NCBI RefSeq assembly: GCF_017744435.1
Contig: NZ_JAGIBG010000034.1
Location: 1 to 59,312, forward strand
Direction of reading: 5' to 3'
Length of the DNA stretch: 59,312 nt
DNA from: Pseudomonas sp.
GTDB lineage: Bacteria > Pseudomonadota > Gammaproteobacteria > Pseudomonadales > Pseudomonadaceae
The position numbers and the translations under genes were made by a program. The notes under the pieces were generated by a model that did no database searches, was not told where the DNA came from, and worked only from the letters and a program-made list of their open reading frames with translations. Positions 17,104 through 26,004 of the stretch are shown piece by piece. How positions within the stretch are numbered: position 1 is the first letter of the stretch; each line of letters opens with the position of its first letter.

Positions 17104-18399
17104 TCAAGTCGGCGCTCGTTCTTCAGGAATAGGTGGTTCCTCACCCTTAGCTTCCACCACAGGCTCCTTCATTTCCTCCTGCGGCTTCACCTCAGGATTC
17201 TCCAACTTGCGCAACCGGCTCAGCTCCGGCAGCCCCACCTTCAGCAAACGTGCCGTCTTGCTATTGGCGATCTTCTCCAGCCCCTGATCCGCCGGCAGGC
17301 GCGCCACTTGCCCGGCCAGGTTCAAGGCCAGGATCTCCCGCGAATACACCCCGCCACCCAGCTGGTAGATCGCCGCGATCAGCTCGCGCAGGCTCAGCGG
17401 CAAGCGCCAACGTGTACGCAACGCCGAGCCGAACGCCGCGCCAAACTCATTGAGCGACAGCTGCACCCGGTCCTCGTCCAGTTCGCCACCGGCCAGGCGC
17501 CATTCCTGCAGGCAGCGCAGCACCGCCAGGTCACCCAGGCAATGCAGCAGGCCGGCGCAATAGCAGCGCTCCTGATCCAGTTCGAGCATGCGCGCCAGCG
17601 TGCGGGCGTATTCGGCCGTGTGCAACGACAGGTTCCAGTAATGCGTGGCATGTTGCGTCAGCAACGGGTCGCTCAGCCGTGCACTGCGCTTGAGGGTGAG
17701 GCCGAGAATCAGATTCATGCTCTGGGTGCTGCCGAGCTTGTTCAGCGCCTGCATCAGCGTTTGCACAGGCGCGTCACGGTGCAGGCTGGCACTGTTGGCA
17801 GCGGCGATGAGCACCGCCGTGATCTGTGGGTCGTCACGCACTTCCTCTTCGAGCACCTTGAGGTTCAGGCCCTGCGGGTTGAGCGCGCGCTTGATCGCCA
17901 CCTGCACATCGGCGAACAGCGGCCCGCCATCGGCGGTGGCGCGCCGTTGTTCGAGGTAGGCCGGCAGGTTGGCGCCAGGCTGCAGCGGCGGCACCGGGCA
18001 GGCAATCTGTTCGCCCACGGCCAGCAGCAGTTCTTCCAGGCTCTTGCGCAGCTTGTCCAGGTTCAGCGGTTTGCTCAGGTAAGCCGTGGGGTGCAGCGGC
18101 AATGCTTCGCGCACGCTGGCGCTATCGCTGCGGTTGCTCATGAGAATGAACGGTAGTGCCGGGCCCTTGGCGCGCACCTTGCGCAGCAGGTCGAGGCCAT
18201 CGAAGCCTGCCAGCTCACGAGCGGCGATGATCAGGTCGGGCTTGCTGGCCAGCGCCGTGAGCGCTTGCGAGCCGTCGGCGCAGACTTGCAAGCGGGCATC
18301 GCAACGCACGCTGAGCAGCATTTCGCTCAGCATTTCGCGTACCCAAGGGTCGCCTTCGGCGATCAATACGCAAGGTGGGGTGGGGTCTGCAGCACTCAT
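17104..18399 (-). CDS. HDOD-domain protein with degenerate receiver domain
   Basis: Likely a signalling or output scaffold; HDOD domains are inactive relatives of HD phosphodiesterases. The product is 431 aa: a receiver-like domain (about 1-125), HDOD (about 150-370) and an acidic Pro/Glu-rich tail. At the place of the phosphoacceptor Asp it reads PDLIIAARELAGFDG, with Ala where PDLIILDLMLPGMDG-type receivers have Asp. The Lys of SKP is kept, so phosphorylation is not expected. I start it at ATG 18399, preceded by AGGAG. It stands alone, with a terminator-like hairpin upstream belonging to gabT. Confidence 0.82.
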   Translation of the reverse strand: MSAADPTPPCVLIAEGDPWVREMLSEMLLSVRCDARLQVCADGSQALTALASKPDLIIAARELAGFDGLDLLRKVRAKGPALPFILMSNRSDSASVREALPLHPTAYLSKPLNLDKLRKSLEELLLAVGEQIACPVPPLQPGANLPAYLEQRRATADGGPLFADVQVAIKRALNPQGLNLKVLEEEVRDDPQITAVLIAAANSASLHRDAPVQTLMQALNKLGSTQSMNLILGLTLKRSARLSDPLLTQHATHYWNLSLHTAEYARTLARMLELDQERCYCAGLLHCLGDLAVLRCLQEWRLAGGELDEDRVQLSLNEFGAAFGSALRTRWRLPLSLRELIAAIYQLGGGVYSREILALNLAGQVARLPADQGLEKIANSKTARLLKVGLPELSRLRKLENPEVKPQEEMKEPVVEAKGEEPPIPEERAPT

Positions 18400-18492
18400 G
18401 GCCAACTCCTGAATATCCCTGACACACAGTCCTTCGCAGCTTCCAAGGCGAATCCTTTCACCACCATAGCCGCACACAGCTTTTCTGGGCAC

Positions 18493-18522
18493 AAAAAAAA
18501 CCCGCCGAAGCGGGTTTTTTTT
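18493..18522. terminator. Bidirectional intrinsic terminator downstream of gabT
   Basis: An A8 tract, CCCGC-CGAA-GCGGG stem-loop and T8 tract are symmetric, so the element works on both strands. It lies 15 bp past the gabT stop. It is the cleanest rho-independent terminator in the window. Confidence 0.92.
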
Positions 18523-18536
18523 AGAAGCGCGTCACA

Positions 18537-19814
18537 TCAGGCGAGTTCAGCGAAGCACTCTTCGATGATGGCCAGGCCCTTGTCCAGCAGCGCGTCTTCG
18601 GCGGTCAGCGGAACCAGGATACGCAGGACGTTGCCGTAGGTGCCGCAGGACAGCAGGATCAGACCCTTGTCGCGTGCCTTGGCCACAACCTGGGCAACGG
18701 CAGCAGCGTTCGGGGTGTGGGTGCCTTTTTCGAAGACTTCCACAGCGATCATCGAGCCCAGACCACGGACGTCGCCGATGATCGGGTGCTTTTCCTGGAT
18801 CTTGCGCAGGCCAGTGGTCAGGTGCTCACCGACAGCCTTGCTGCGGTCCAGCAGTTTCTCTTCCTCGAACACCTGGATAACGGCCAGGGCCGCGGCGCAG
18901 GCGATCGGCGAACCAGCGTAGGTGCCGCCCAGGCCGCCCGGAGCGATGGCGTCCATGATCTCGGCCTTGCCGCACACACCGGCCAGCGGGAAGCCGCCAG
19001 CGATGGATTTGGCGAAGGTGGTCAGGTCAGGCGCGACGCCCATCTGTTCCATGGCGAAGAAGGTGCCGGTACGGCCAGCGCCGGTCTGCACTTCGTCGGC
19101 GATCAGCAAGATGCCGTGCTTGTCGCACAGCTCGCGCAGACGCTTCATCAGCTCTTTCGGCGCTGGCAGGAAGCCGCCTTCGCCTTGTACTGGCTCGAGG
19201 ATGATCGCGGCGATGTCGCGCGGCTCGGCGTCGTTCTTGAAGATGCGCTCGACCGAAGCGATGGCGTCGTCAACGCTGACACCGTGCAGCTCGCTCGGGA
19301 ACAGGGCGCGGAAGATGCCGCCTGGCATCAGGCCCATGCCAGCGGAGTACGGCACGACCTTGCCGGTCAGGCCCAGGGTCATCATGGTACGGCCGTGGTA
19401 GCCGCCGGTGAAGGCGATCACGCCAGCGCGGCCAGTGGCGGCACGAGCGATCTTGACGGCGTTCTCAACGGCTTCGGAGCCGGTGGAGACCAGCAGGGTC
19501 TTCTTGTCGAAGTCACCTGGGACCAGCTTGTTGATTTTTTCGCACAGCTCGACGTAAGGCTCGTAGGCCAGCACCTGGAAGCAGGTGTGGCTGACCTTGG
19601 TCAGCTGCTCTTGCACAGCTGCTACCACTTTCGGGTGCAGGTGGCCGGTGTTCAGTACTGCGATGCCGCCGGCGAAGTCGATCAGTTCGCGGCCTTCAAC
19701 GTCGATCACCGTCGAGTTCTTCGCGGATTCGACGAAGATCGGGTGGATCTGGCCAACGCCACGTGGGACGGCGGCGACACGACGTTGCATCAAGGATTCG
19801 TTGGTCTTGCTCAT
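18537..19814 (-). CDS. gabT: 4-aminobutyrate aminotransferase
   Basis: It transfers the amino group of GABA to 2-oxoglutarate, giving succinate semialdehyde and glutamate; PLP-dependent, cytoplasmic. The product is 425 aa, the usual length. Class-III motifs are present: ADEVQTGAGRTG, the PLP lysine in TTFAKSIAGGFPLAG, and STGSEAVENAVKIAR. I start it at ATG 19814, with GAGGGC just upstream; the longer frame is not needed. gabD lies upstream on the same strand and converts the product. A 182-bp gap with a hairpin separates them, so read-through may be partial. Confidence 0.93.
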   Translation of the reverse strand: MSKTNESLMQRRVAAVPRGVGQIHPIFVESAKNSTVIDVEGRELIDFAGGIAVLNTGHLHPKVVAAVQEQLTKVSHTCFQVLAYEPYVELCEKINKLVPGDFDKKTLLVSTGSEAVENAVKIARAATGRAGVIAFTGGYHGRTMMTLGLTGKVVPYSAGMGLMPGGIFRALFPSELHGVSVDDAIASVERIFKNDAEPRDIAAIILEPVQGEGGFLPAPKELMKRLRELCDKHGILLIADEVQTGAGRTGTFFAMEQMGVAPDLTTFAKSIAGGFPLAGVCGKAEIMDAIAPGGLGGTYAGSPIACAAALAVIQVFEEEKLLDRSKAVGEHLTTGLRKIQEKHPIIGDVRGLGSMIAVEVFEKGTHTPNAAAVAQVVAKARDKGLILLSCGTYGNVLRILVPLTAEDALLDKGLAIIEECFAELA

Positions 19815-19932
19815 AATGCCCTCATTTGCGCCGATCAGCGGCGCTTTTATTCGGGGGTGGCTGGGTGTGCTCGCGAACAGTATTCGTTGATCGACTGCCG
19901 TAAACGCCCTGGCCACCAGGTACTGCGATGTC

Positions 19933-19972
19933 AAAAAGGCCAGCGAGACGTCGCTCTCGCGCCCCGCTGGCA
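19933..19972 (-). terminator. Hairpin with U-tract between gabD and gabT
   Basis: On the minus strand GCCAGCG ... CGCTGGC is followed by CTTTTT, with a 19-base loop that can itself pair (GCGAGA/TCTCGC). It could stop or attenuate transcription from gabD into gabT. Confidence 0.6.
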
Positions 19973-19996
19973 GAGGTAAAACCGTTTACCCGGCGA

Positions 19997-21439
19997 TCAG
20001 ACGCTGATGCACAGGTATTTGATTTCGAGGTAGTCCTCGATACCGTATTTGGAACCTTCGCGGCCCAGGCCCGAAGCCTTGATGCCACCGAACGGCGCGA
20101 CTTCGTTGGAGATCAGGCCGGTGTTGATACCCACCATGCCGTATTCCAGGGCCTCGGCGACACGGAACACACGGCTCATGTCACGGGCGTAGAAGTACGA
20201 GGCCAGGCCGAACTCGGTGTCGTTGGACATGGCGATGACTTCGGCTTCGTCTTTGAAGCGGAACAGCGGCGCCAGTGGGCCGAAGGTCTCTTCCTTGGCG
20301 ACAGCAGCGGTGTTCGGCACGTCGACCAGGATGGTCGGCTCGAAGAAGTTGCCTTCGATCAGCTTGCCACCGGACAGCACCTTGGCGCCTTTGCCAACGG
20401 CGTCGTCGATGTGTTCCTGGACCTTGGCGACAGCCTTGCCGTCGATCAGCGGGCCAGTGGTGGTGCCTTCTTCCAGGCCGTTACCGATCTTCAGCTTGGC
20501 GACAGCAGCGGCCAGCTTCTGGGCGAACGCGTCGTAGACGCCGTCCTGCACGTAGATACGGTTGGCGCAGACGCAGGTCTGGCCGTTGTTGCGGTACTTG
20601 GAGATGATCGCGCCCTCGACCGCCTTGTCCAGGTCGGCGTCGTCGAACACGATGAACGGAGCGTTGCCGCCCAGCTCCAGGGAAACCTTCTTGATGTCCT
20701 TGGCGCATTCTTCCATCAGCTGGCGACCGATTTCGGTCGAGCCGGTGAAGGACAGCTTGCGTACCAGGGAGTTGCCGGTCAGCTCGCCGCCGACTTCGCC
20801 AGCGCTGCCGGTAACGACGCTCAGCACGCCAGCCGGGATGCCGGCACGGTTGGCCAGCTCGACCAGGGCCAGGGCGGAGTACGGAGTCTGCGATGCAGGC
20901 TTGAGCACCATGGTGCAGCCAGCGGCCAGGGCCGGGCCGGCTTTACGGGTGATCATGGCGGCCGGGAAGTTCCACGGGGTGATGGCCGCAGTAACGCCGA
21001 TCGGCTGCTTGATGACGATCAGGCGCTTGTCTGGCTGGTGGCCCGGGATGGTGTCGCCGTAGACGCGCTTGGCTTCTTCGGCGAACCACTCGATGAACGA
21101 GGCGGCGTAGGCGATTTCGCCCTTGGCTTCAGCCAGTGGCTTGCCTTGTTCGGTGGTCATCAGGCGAGCCAGGTCGTCCTGGTTCTCGATCATCAGTTCG
21201 AACCAGCGACGCAGCTTGGCCGAACGCTCCTTGGCGGTCAGTGCACGCCAGGCCGGCAGGGCCTTGTCGGCGGCTTCGATGGCGCGGCGGGTTTCCGCGG
21301 TGCCCATCTTCGGCACGGTACCGATGACTTCACCAGTGGCCGGGTTGGTCACTTTGATGGTCTGGCCGCTGTCCGCATCCAGCCACTCACCGTTGATGAA
21401 GGCTTGCTGGCGGAACAACTGAGCGTCTTTGAGCTGCAT
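19997..21439 (-). CDS. gabD: Succinate-semialdehyde dehydrogenase [NADP+]
   Basis: It oxidises succinate semialdehyde to succinate, sending GABA carbon into the TCA cycle. The product is 480 aa, the typical length. It shows the aldehyde dehydrogenase motifs: ITPWNFPAAMITRK, the general-base Glu in SLELGGNAPFIVFDDADLD and the catalytic Cys in NNGQTCVCANR. I start it at ATG 21439; a longer in-frame reading runs into an intergenic repeat and is not credible. It is the first gene of gabDT. A perfect 7-4-7 inverted repeat 55 bp upstream is a candidate operator. Confidence 0.94.
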   Translation of the reverse strand: MQLKDAQLFRQQAFINGEWLDADSGQTIKVTNPATGEVIGTVPKMGTAETRRAIEAADKALPAWRALTAKERSAKLRRWFELMIENQDDLARLMTTEQGKPLAEAKGEIAYAASFIEWFAEEAKRVYGDTIPGHQPDKRLIVIKQPIGVTAAITPWNFPAAMITRKAGPALAAGCTMVLKPASQTPYSALALVELANRAGIPAGVLSVVTGSAGEVGGELTGNSLVRKLSFTGSTEIGRQLMEECAKDIKKVSLELGGNAPFIVFDDADLDKAVEGAIISKYRNNGQTCVCANRIYVQDGVYDAFAQKLAAAVAKLKIGNGLEEGTTTGPLIDGKAVAKVQEHIDDAVGKGAKVLSGGKLIEGNFFEPTILVDVPNTAAVAKEETFGPLAPLFRFKDEAEVIAMSNDTEFGLASYFYARDMSRVFRVAEALEYGMVGINTGLISNEVAPFGGIKASGLGREGSKYGIEDYLEIKYLCISV

Positions 21440-21493
21440 GTCGGCTTCCCGAATTGTTGATTGTTTGAAAAGCGCCCAAGGCAGGGCATCGAG

Positions 21494-21511
21494 CGTTTGA
21501 AATCTCAAACG
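21494..21511. promoter_or_regulatory. Candidate operator upstream of gabD
   Basis: CGTTTGA-AATC-TCAAACG is a perfect 7-bp inverted repeat with a 4-bp spacer, 55 bp before the gabD ATG. The binding protein is unknown; no regulator gene is adjacent. Confidence 0.4.
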
Positions 21512-21615
21512 AATGCTAAGCGGCTGCTGGGGTGTTGGACAATAGGCTGTTCGAAAAAAAGAACGAATGGTTGAACACCCTGGCGGAAATTTCACAATTT
21601 TGTGCTGTGGCAGCC

Positions 21616-21709
21616 GGCCCTTTCGTGGGCACGCCCGCTCCCACAGGTACCCCACCGGTCTCAAGTTCGGTGCAATACCTGTGGGAGCGGGCGTGCCCGC
21701 GAAAGGGCC
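21616..21709. repeat. Paired intergenic repeat between gabD and astA
   Basis: Arms of 34 bp (21616-21649 and 21676-21709) are inverted copies with one mismatch (GTGGGC against GCGGGC). Core GGGCACGCCCGCTCCCACAG. Confidence 0.88.
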
Positions 21710-21779
21710 AGTACAGGTTAGACGAACGAGCTGAAGGAAATGTGATGGGAGGACCGACGGCCCTCCCGGAAGGGATGAA

Positions 21780-23456
21780 TCAGAACGCCTTGGCCAGGTC
21801 GATCACCAGCGCACGATAGCCAACGGAACCTGGCTGGCGGCTATGCACCTTGAGCTCCACCAGTACCTCCTGGGTCCCTCGACGTACCTCATTGAGCACC
21901 GTGGTGGTCAGCTTCTCGGGCGTGAGGAAATTCACCGAAGCCGAATAGATGAACTGGGTATCGGTCTCTGGCCGGTAGGCCACCACCGAGGTCACCGGGC
22001 TGTACCATTCGTCGCCCCGCTCTTTGCCGTATTCCCACACCTGCTCGACCGTGCCCTTGGCTTCGTCGATCTTGTATTCCACCGCCCGGCTGTAGTTGCC
22101 ACTGAGCTTGGTCGGTGCAAAGTCGCGCCCCCAGCCGTTGTCGAACACGGTCAGTGTGCCTTTGCCGGTCAGCCAGGCGGTGTGCTGGGTCCAGGACCAG
22201 TCGAAGCCTTCGCTTGCGACCGGTGTCAGCACCTTCTCACGCAAGTGCTGCGGCCAGCCTTGCGGTGAAGCGAGAATCCACTTCACCTGCTTGTCACGAC
22301 CGATCTTCGCCACCCCCTGATGGCGAGCTGAAACGATAATGCTGTCATCATCGGCATCGTAGTCGATGGCATTGACGTGCGCCCAGTTGCGCCCGGTGCC
22401 CACGCCAGGGGTATCGCCGAACGGCAGGTCGCCTTCGGCCAGTTCGTTGGCCAGGCGGTCATCCTGCTTGTGCACACCCTCTGGCAGCTGGATCGCTGCC
22501 TTGCCCAGGGTTTCCAGCAGGTCGCCGCGATAGGGATCGAGAATCTGGTTCAGGTCCCAGAAGTCCAGCACATCCCCCGCCTCGCTGACCTCGATGATGT
22601 GGTCGCGGATCGAGCGCACCCGCTTGCCATCCGGACGACGATAATCGCTGGTGCCGACGCGCAGCAGGTAGGTGCCGTTGGCGGTTTCGCGGATCTCGTG
22701 GGAGAAGTCGGCGAACTTGTCCGGCAGGTTGCGCTGCCAGATGCGCCGGCCGAGCAGGTCGAACTTGGAGTAGGTCTGGCCCTGCCCCCAGATCAGCTTG
22801 CCGTCGCGGGTCTGCTGGAAGCCCATGGTCCCGCCCAGGCCGTCGCGGCGGTTGGAATCGTGGATCTGCTCGATGTCCAGGTACCAGCGCACGTCGCCGT
22901 TGCTGTCGGCGATCCAGTTGTTGCCCACCTGGTCCCACTCGGCGGCACCGCCCAGGCCGTTCCACTTGAAGGCGCGGCCACCGGGGATGTCCCCTTGCAA
23001 GTGGTTGAACAGGTACAGGCGCTGCTCGAAGCCTGGCGCCACCTTGACCGGCTCCACCTCAGGCAGCGCGGCAGTCTGTTTCGCCACCACCGGCAGGCGC
23101 ACGGCCGGGGCATAGATCTGATACTCCTCGCGGATGCGCTCGCCGTCGAGCTTGTAGGTCACTTCCACCTGGTTGACGTGATCCGGGTACAGGCCGAATA
23201 CCGGGATGCCGCCGTAGGTCCACAGTGAACGCTCCGATACCTCGTAGGCGATGTCGACACCGCGCTCGCCGCGACCGCGCACCCGCACATGGGCGGCGCT
23301 CAGGCGGCGCCCACCGTCGCGGATGATCGCGGTCAGTGGCGCCAGGCGGTACGGGTTGACCACCACATCGCCGAGCAGCGCCTCGGTGCGTTCGGGGACC
23401 TTGGCCGTGAGGCAGGCACCTTCGGGCAGTACTGGGGTTTCAGTCTTGGCATTCAT
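21780..23456 (-). CDS. astA: Arylsulfotransferase AstA (AssT family)
   Basis: It moves the sulfuryl group from an aryl sulfate ester to a phenolic acceptor through a sulfo-histidine, without PAPS. The product is 558 aa of beta-propeller type. His253, His360, Arg378 and His425 sit in the expected motif contexts (FSHEIRE, WAHVNAIDYD, VSARHQG, WTQHTA). There is no signal peptide, unlike the periplasmic E. coli enzyme, and no DsbL/DsbI pair nearby, so it is probably cytoplasmic. It has only two Met and one Cys. It starts 18 bases after sftP with AGGAG. The sftR-sftP-astA set matches the sulfate-ester system described in P. putida S-313. Confidence 0.88.
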   Translation of the reverse strand: MNAKTETPVLPEGACLTAKVPERTEALLGDVVVNPYRLAPLTAIIRDGGRRLSAAHVRVRGRGERGVDIAYEVSERSLWTYGGIPVFGLYPDHVNQVEVTYKLDGERIREEYQIYAPAVRLPVVAKQTAALPEVEPVKVAPGFEQRLYLFNHLQGDIPGGRAFKWNGLGGAAEWDQVGNNWIADSNGDVRWYLDIEQIHDSNRRDGLGGTMGFQQTRDGKLIWGQGQTYSKFDLLGRRIWQRNLPDKFADFSHEIRETANGTYLLRVGTSDYRRPDGKRVRSIRDHIIEVSEAGDVLDFWDLNQILDPYRGDLLETLGKAAIQLPEGVHKQDDRLANELAEGDLPFGDTPGVGTGRNWAHVNAIDYDADDDSIIVSARHQGVAKIGRDKQVKWILASPQGWPQHLREKVLTPVASEGFDWSWTQHTAWLTGKGTLTVFDNGWGRDFAPTKLSGNYSRAVEYKIDEAKGTVEQVWEYGKERGDEWYSPVTSVVAYRPETDTQFIYSASVNFLTPEKLTTTVLNEVRRGTQEVLVELKVHSRQPGSVGYRALVIDLAKAF

Positions 23457-23474
23457 GGCAAAGCTCCTTTTTAC

Positions 23475-25811
23475 TCAGAAGTCGTAACGGGCGGTGGCGC
23501 CGAAGGTGCGCGGAGTGCCGAGCACGCCGGCATAACCACCGTTGGCGGAGTTCCACAGGCTGGTGAAATAGGTCTTGTCGCCGGCGTTCTTCACCCACAG
23601 CGACAGGTCGACCACGCCGTCGCCCTGGTCCAGGCGCACACCGGCGGAGAGGTTGACCAGCGCGTAGCTGGGGATCTGGCCGAAGTCGGAATCGTCGATG
23701 GTGCCCACCGCCCGTGAGCGGAACGCGTAGCTGGCGGTGACGTAGGGCTCGACGTGCTGGCTGGCCTGCCACTTGTATTCGCCGTTGAGGTTGGCGATGT
23801 ACTTGGAGGCGCCGACCACCTGGTGGCCGGACAGGTCGCAGGTGGCCGTGGCATTGGCCAGGCTCACCTCTGGCGGGCACGGAGCGTCGTCGTACTTCAG
23901 GTAGCGGACGTCGTTCCATGAGCCGTTGAAGTTCACCGTCAGGCCTTTGACCGGCAGCGCCGTGGCTTCGAATTCCAGGCCGCGCGAGCGCACGCTGCCG
24001 GCGTTGGCCAGGTACTGCACACGGTTGATCTGGTCGTAGACGTTGGCCTGGTAGCCATGCACCTCGGTCCAGAACAGGTTGGTGTTGAGTTGCAGGCGGT
24101 TGTCGAACAGCGTGCTCTTGAGGCCCAACTCGGCGTTGTTGGCCCGCTCGGTGCCGACCAGCAGTGAGTCGGTACCCAGGCGTGGCGCGGCACCGACGGT
24201 GAGGTTCACGCCACCCGATTTCTCACCGTGAGTCAGGGTCGCGTAGCCAAGCAGTTGCTCGTTGAAGCGGTAACTCAGGCCGAGCAGCCCGGAGGGGCTG
24301 AAGCTGTACTGGTTGAGGTCGCCCGAGTCGTACGCCCCTACCCTGCCCTGGCGTGCCGCCGCAGCGGCACCGGTCACGGCAGCACCGCCGGTTGGCGCAT
24401 CACGGGTCACCCAGGCGCTTTTTTCCTCGTAGGTACCGCGGATGCCGGCGGTGAAGTCCAGGCGATCGGTGACGTGCCAGGTGCCCTGGGCGAACAGCGC
24501 GTAGCTGTCGGTATCGATATGGCCATTGCCGATGGTATTGACGTTGTTCAGGGCGCCAGCCGGCGTCAGGTTCCAGATATCGGCCTGGGGCCCGTAATAA
24601 GTGAACGACTTGTTGTCCAGGTCCTGCTTGAAGTAGTACGCGCCAAGCACATAGTCGAAGAGGCCACCAGTAGGCGAAGCCAGGCGGATTTCCTGCGAAT
24701 ACTGCTTGTCGCGCACCGAAACCCCGGCGCTGTAGAACACCGGCACATTGAGGCCGTCGTCGTTGCGCGGGGTGAAGTCCCACCAGCGGTAGGCGCTGAT
24801 CGAGGTCAGGGTGAAGTCGTTGGGCAGGGTCCAGTTGGCCTCCACCGAGGTACCGCCCTGGAACACCGTCACCTGCTGGTCGGCATCGAAGTTGACCTTG
24901 CGGTCCTTGCCCGACACCAGCGTCGCGCCGGCCTGGGCGGCCAGGCTTTCGTAGCGGTTGACGCCATTGATGGTCGGCCCGGTGCTGTACAGGCTGAGGA
25001 TGCCGTTGTTGGAGTCTTCTTCGTTGTACTCGCCGATCCAGCGCAGGTTGAAGGTTTCGCTCGGCTGGAACAGCAACTGGGTACGAAAGCCCTGACGTTT
25101 GCCGCCGTTGAGCTCGTCGCCGTTGTAGATGTTCTTCACATAGCCGTCGTCTTCAGTGCGATAGGCGCTGATGCGCCCGGCCAATGTCTCGGTGATCGGC
25201 CCGGAGTAGCTGCCCTGGGTCTGCAGGTAGCCGTCCTCGCCAACCGATTGCTGGATGCTCCCTTCCGGGTGGAAGGTCGGCTTGCGCGTGGTGATGTTCA
25301 GCACCCCCGCCGTGGTGTTCTTGCCGAACAGCGTGCCCTGCGGGCCACGCAGCACTTCCAGCTGCTCGACATCGAGCAGGTCGAACACCGCCATGCCCGG
25401 GCGGCCGAGGTAGACGTTGTCCAGGTAGATCCCGACGCTGCCTTCCAGGCCATCGCTGGCCGGGTTATTGCCCAGGCCACGAATCGAGATGCTCGACTGC
25501 CGCGCATGCACATAGGCGACGTTGGTGCTGGGCACCAGCTGTTGCAGATCCTGCACACGGTAGATGCGCTGGGTTTCCAGGGTTTCGCTGCTGAGCACGC
25601 TGATCGGCGTGGGCACGCTCTGCGCGGTTTCTTCGCGGCGGCGGGCATTGACTGTGACCGTGCCGAGCTTGGCTTCCTGCTCCACGGCCGGAGTGGTGCT
25701 GACGGGTTCTTCGGCGAAGCTGCCGTTGGATGCCGCCAGCAACACGCCGGCGGCCAAGGGTTGCAAGGTGAAACGCGACGCGCGCGCAGGCCAGCGGGAA
25801 AGTCCGGACAT
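23475..25811 (-). CDS. sftP: TonB-dependent receptor for sulfate esters
   Basis: This is an outer-membrane gated barrel that probably imports aryl sulfate esters using TonB energy. The product is 778 aa: signal peptide 1-33 (cleavage near SFA-EEP), plug domain (about 60-175, with VEQLEVLRGPQGTLFGKNTT), and a beta-barrel ending in Phe (TFGATARYDF) as needed for outer-membrane insertion. It has just two Met and two Cys in 778 residues. It is preceded by AAGGAG. It diverges from the regulator sftR across a 193-bp AT-rich region and is followed by astA in one operon. The substrate assignment rests on the astA/ats context. Confidence 0.88.
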   Translation of the reverse strand: MSGLSRWPARASRFTLQPLAAGVLLAASNGSFAEEPVSTTPAVEQEAKLGTVTVNARRREETAQSVPTPISVLSSETLETQRIYRVQDLQQLVPSTNVAYVHARQSSISIRGLGNNPASDGLEGSVGIYLDNVYLGRPGMAVFDLLDVEQLEVLRGPQGTLFGKNTTAGVLNITTRKPTFHPEGSIQQSVGEDGYLQTQGSYSGPITETLAGRISAYRTEDDGYVKNIYNGDELNGGKRQGFRTQLLFQPSETFNLRWIGEYNEEDSNNGILSLYSTGPTINGVNRYESLAAQAGATLVSGKDRKVNFDADQQVTVFQGGTSVEANWTLPNDFTLTSISAYRWWDFTPRNDDGLNVPVFYSAGVSVRDKQYSQEIRLASPTGGLFDYVLGAYYFKQDLDNKSFTYYGPQADIWNLTPAGALNNVNTIGNGHIDTDSYALFAQGTWHVTDRLDFTAGIRGTYEEKSAWVTRDAPTGGAAVTGAAAAARQGRVGAYDSGDLNQYSFSPSGLLGLSYRFNEQLLGYATLTHGEKSGGVNLTVGAAPRLGTDSLLVGTERANNAELGLKSTLFDNRLQLNTNLFWTEVHGYQANVYDQINRVQYLANAGSVRSRGLEFEATALPVKGLTVNFNGSWNDVRYLKYDDAPCPPEVSLANATATCDLSGHQVVGASKYIANLNGEYKWQASQHVEPYVTASYAFRSRAVGTIDDSDFGQIPSYALVNLSAGVRLDQGDGVVDLSLWVKNAGDKTYFTSLWNSANGGYAGVLGTPRTFGATARYDF

Positions 25812-25869
25812 GCAAATGCTCCTTGAGGCATGGGCCCTGGGCGAGCATTTCCGTTGGCGGAACCGAATC

Positions 25870-25955
25870 GCGGTCAGTCGGGCTTATATTCTTTTAAGAA
25901 ATATAAATATTTGTAATTCATATTTTGTGGAATAAGTGACTCCCTTTATAAGGGG
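25870..25955. promoter_or_regulatory. Divergent AT-rich promoter/operator between sftP and sftR
   Basis: The 193-bp interval has an AT-rich core (about 25885-25930) containing TTCTT-TT-AAGAA within a longer imperfect inverted repeat, a plausible LysR-type binding site. Such sites normally lie between a LysR gene and its divergent target. CysB may also bind here. No confident -35/-10 pair was seen. Confidence 0.45.
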
Positions 25956-26004
25956 ACTCGCCCTTGTCAGCAATTGCATTTGACCGAAGGTTTTAATGTA
26001 GAAA

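Larger units (their letters stand above)
21440..21779. other. 340-bp gap between gabD and astA: promoter, repeat pair, hairpin
   Basis: It holds the gabD promoter side (21440-21600, AT-richer, with the 21494-21511 inverted repeat and a GTTCGAAAAAAAGAAC-like element near 21550), a repeat pair (21616-21709) and a GGGAGG/CCTCCC hairpin (21747-21767) past the astA stop. No credible gene was seen. Confidence 0.7.

Noticed and set aside
21532..21819. Plus-strand open frame through the gabD-astA interval
   Set aside because: It reads straight through both arms of an intergenic repeat and into antisense astA; no protein-like features.
24228..25826. Long plus-strand open frame opposite sftP
   Set aside because: Antisense to a complete TonB receptor; composition and lack of any domain mark it as a shadow.
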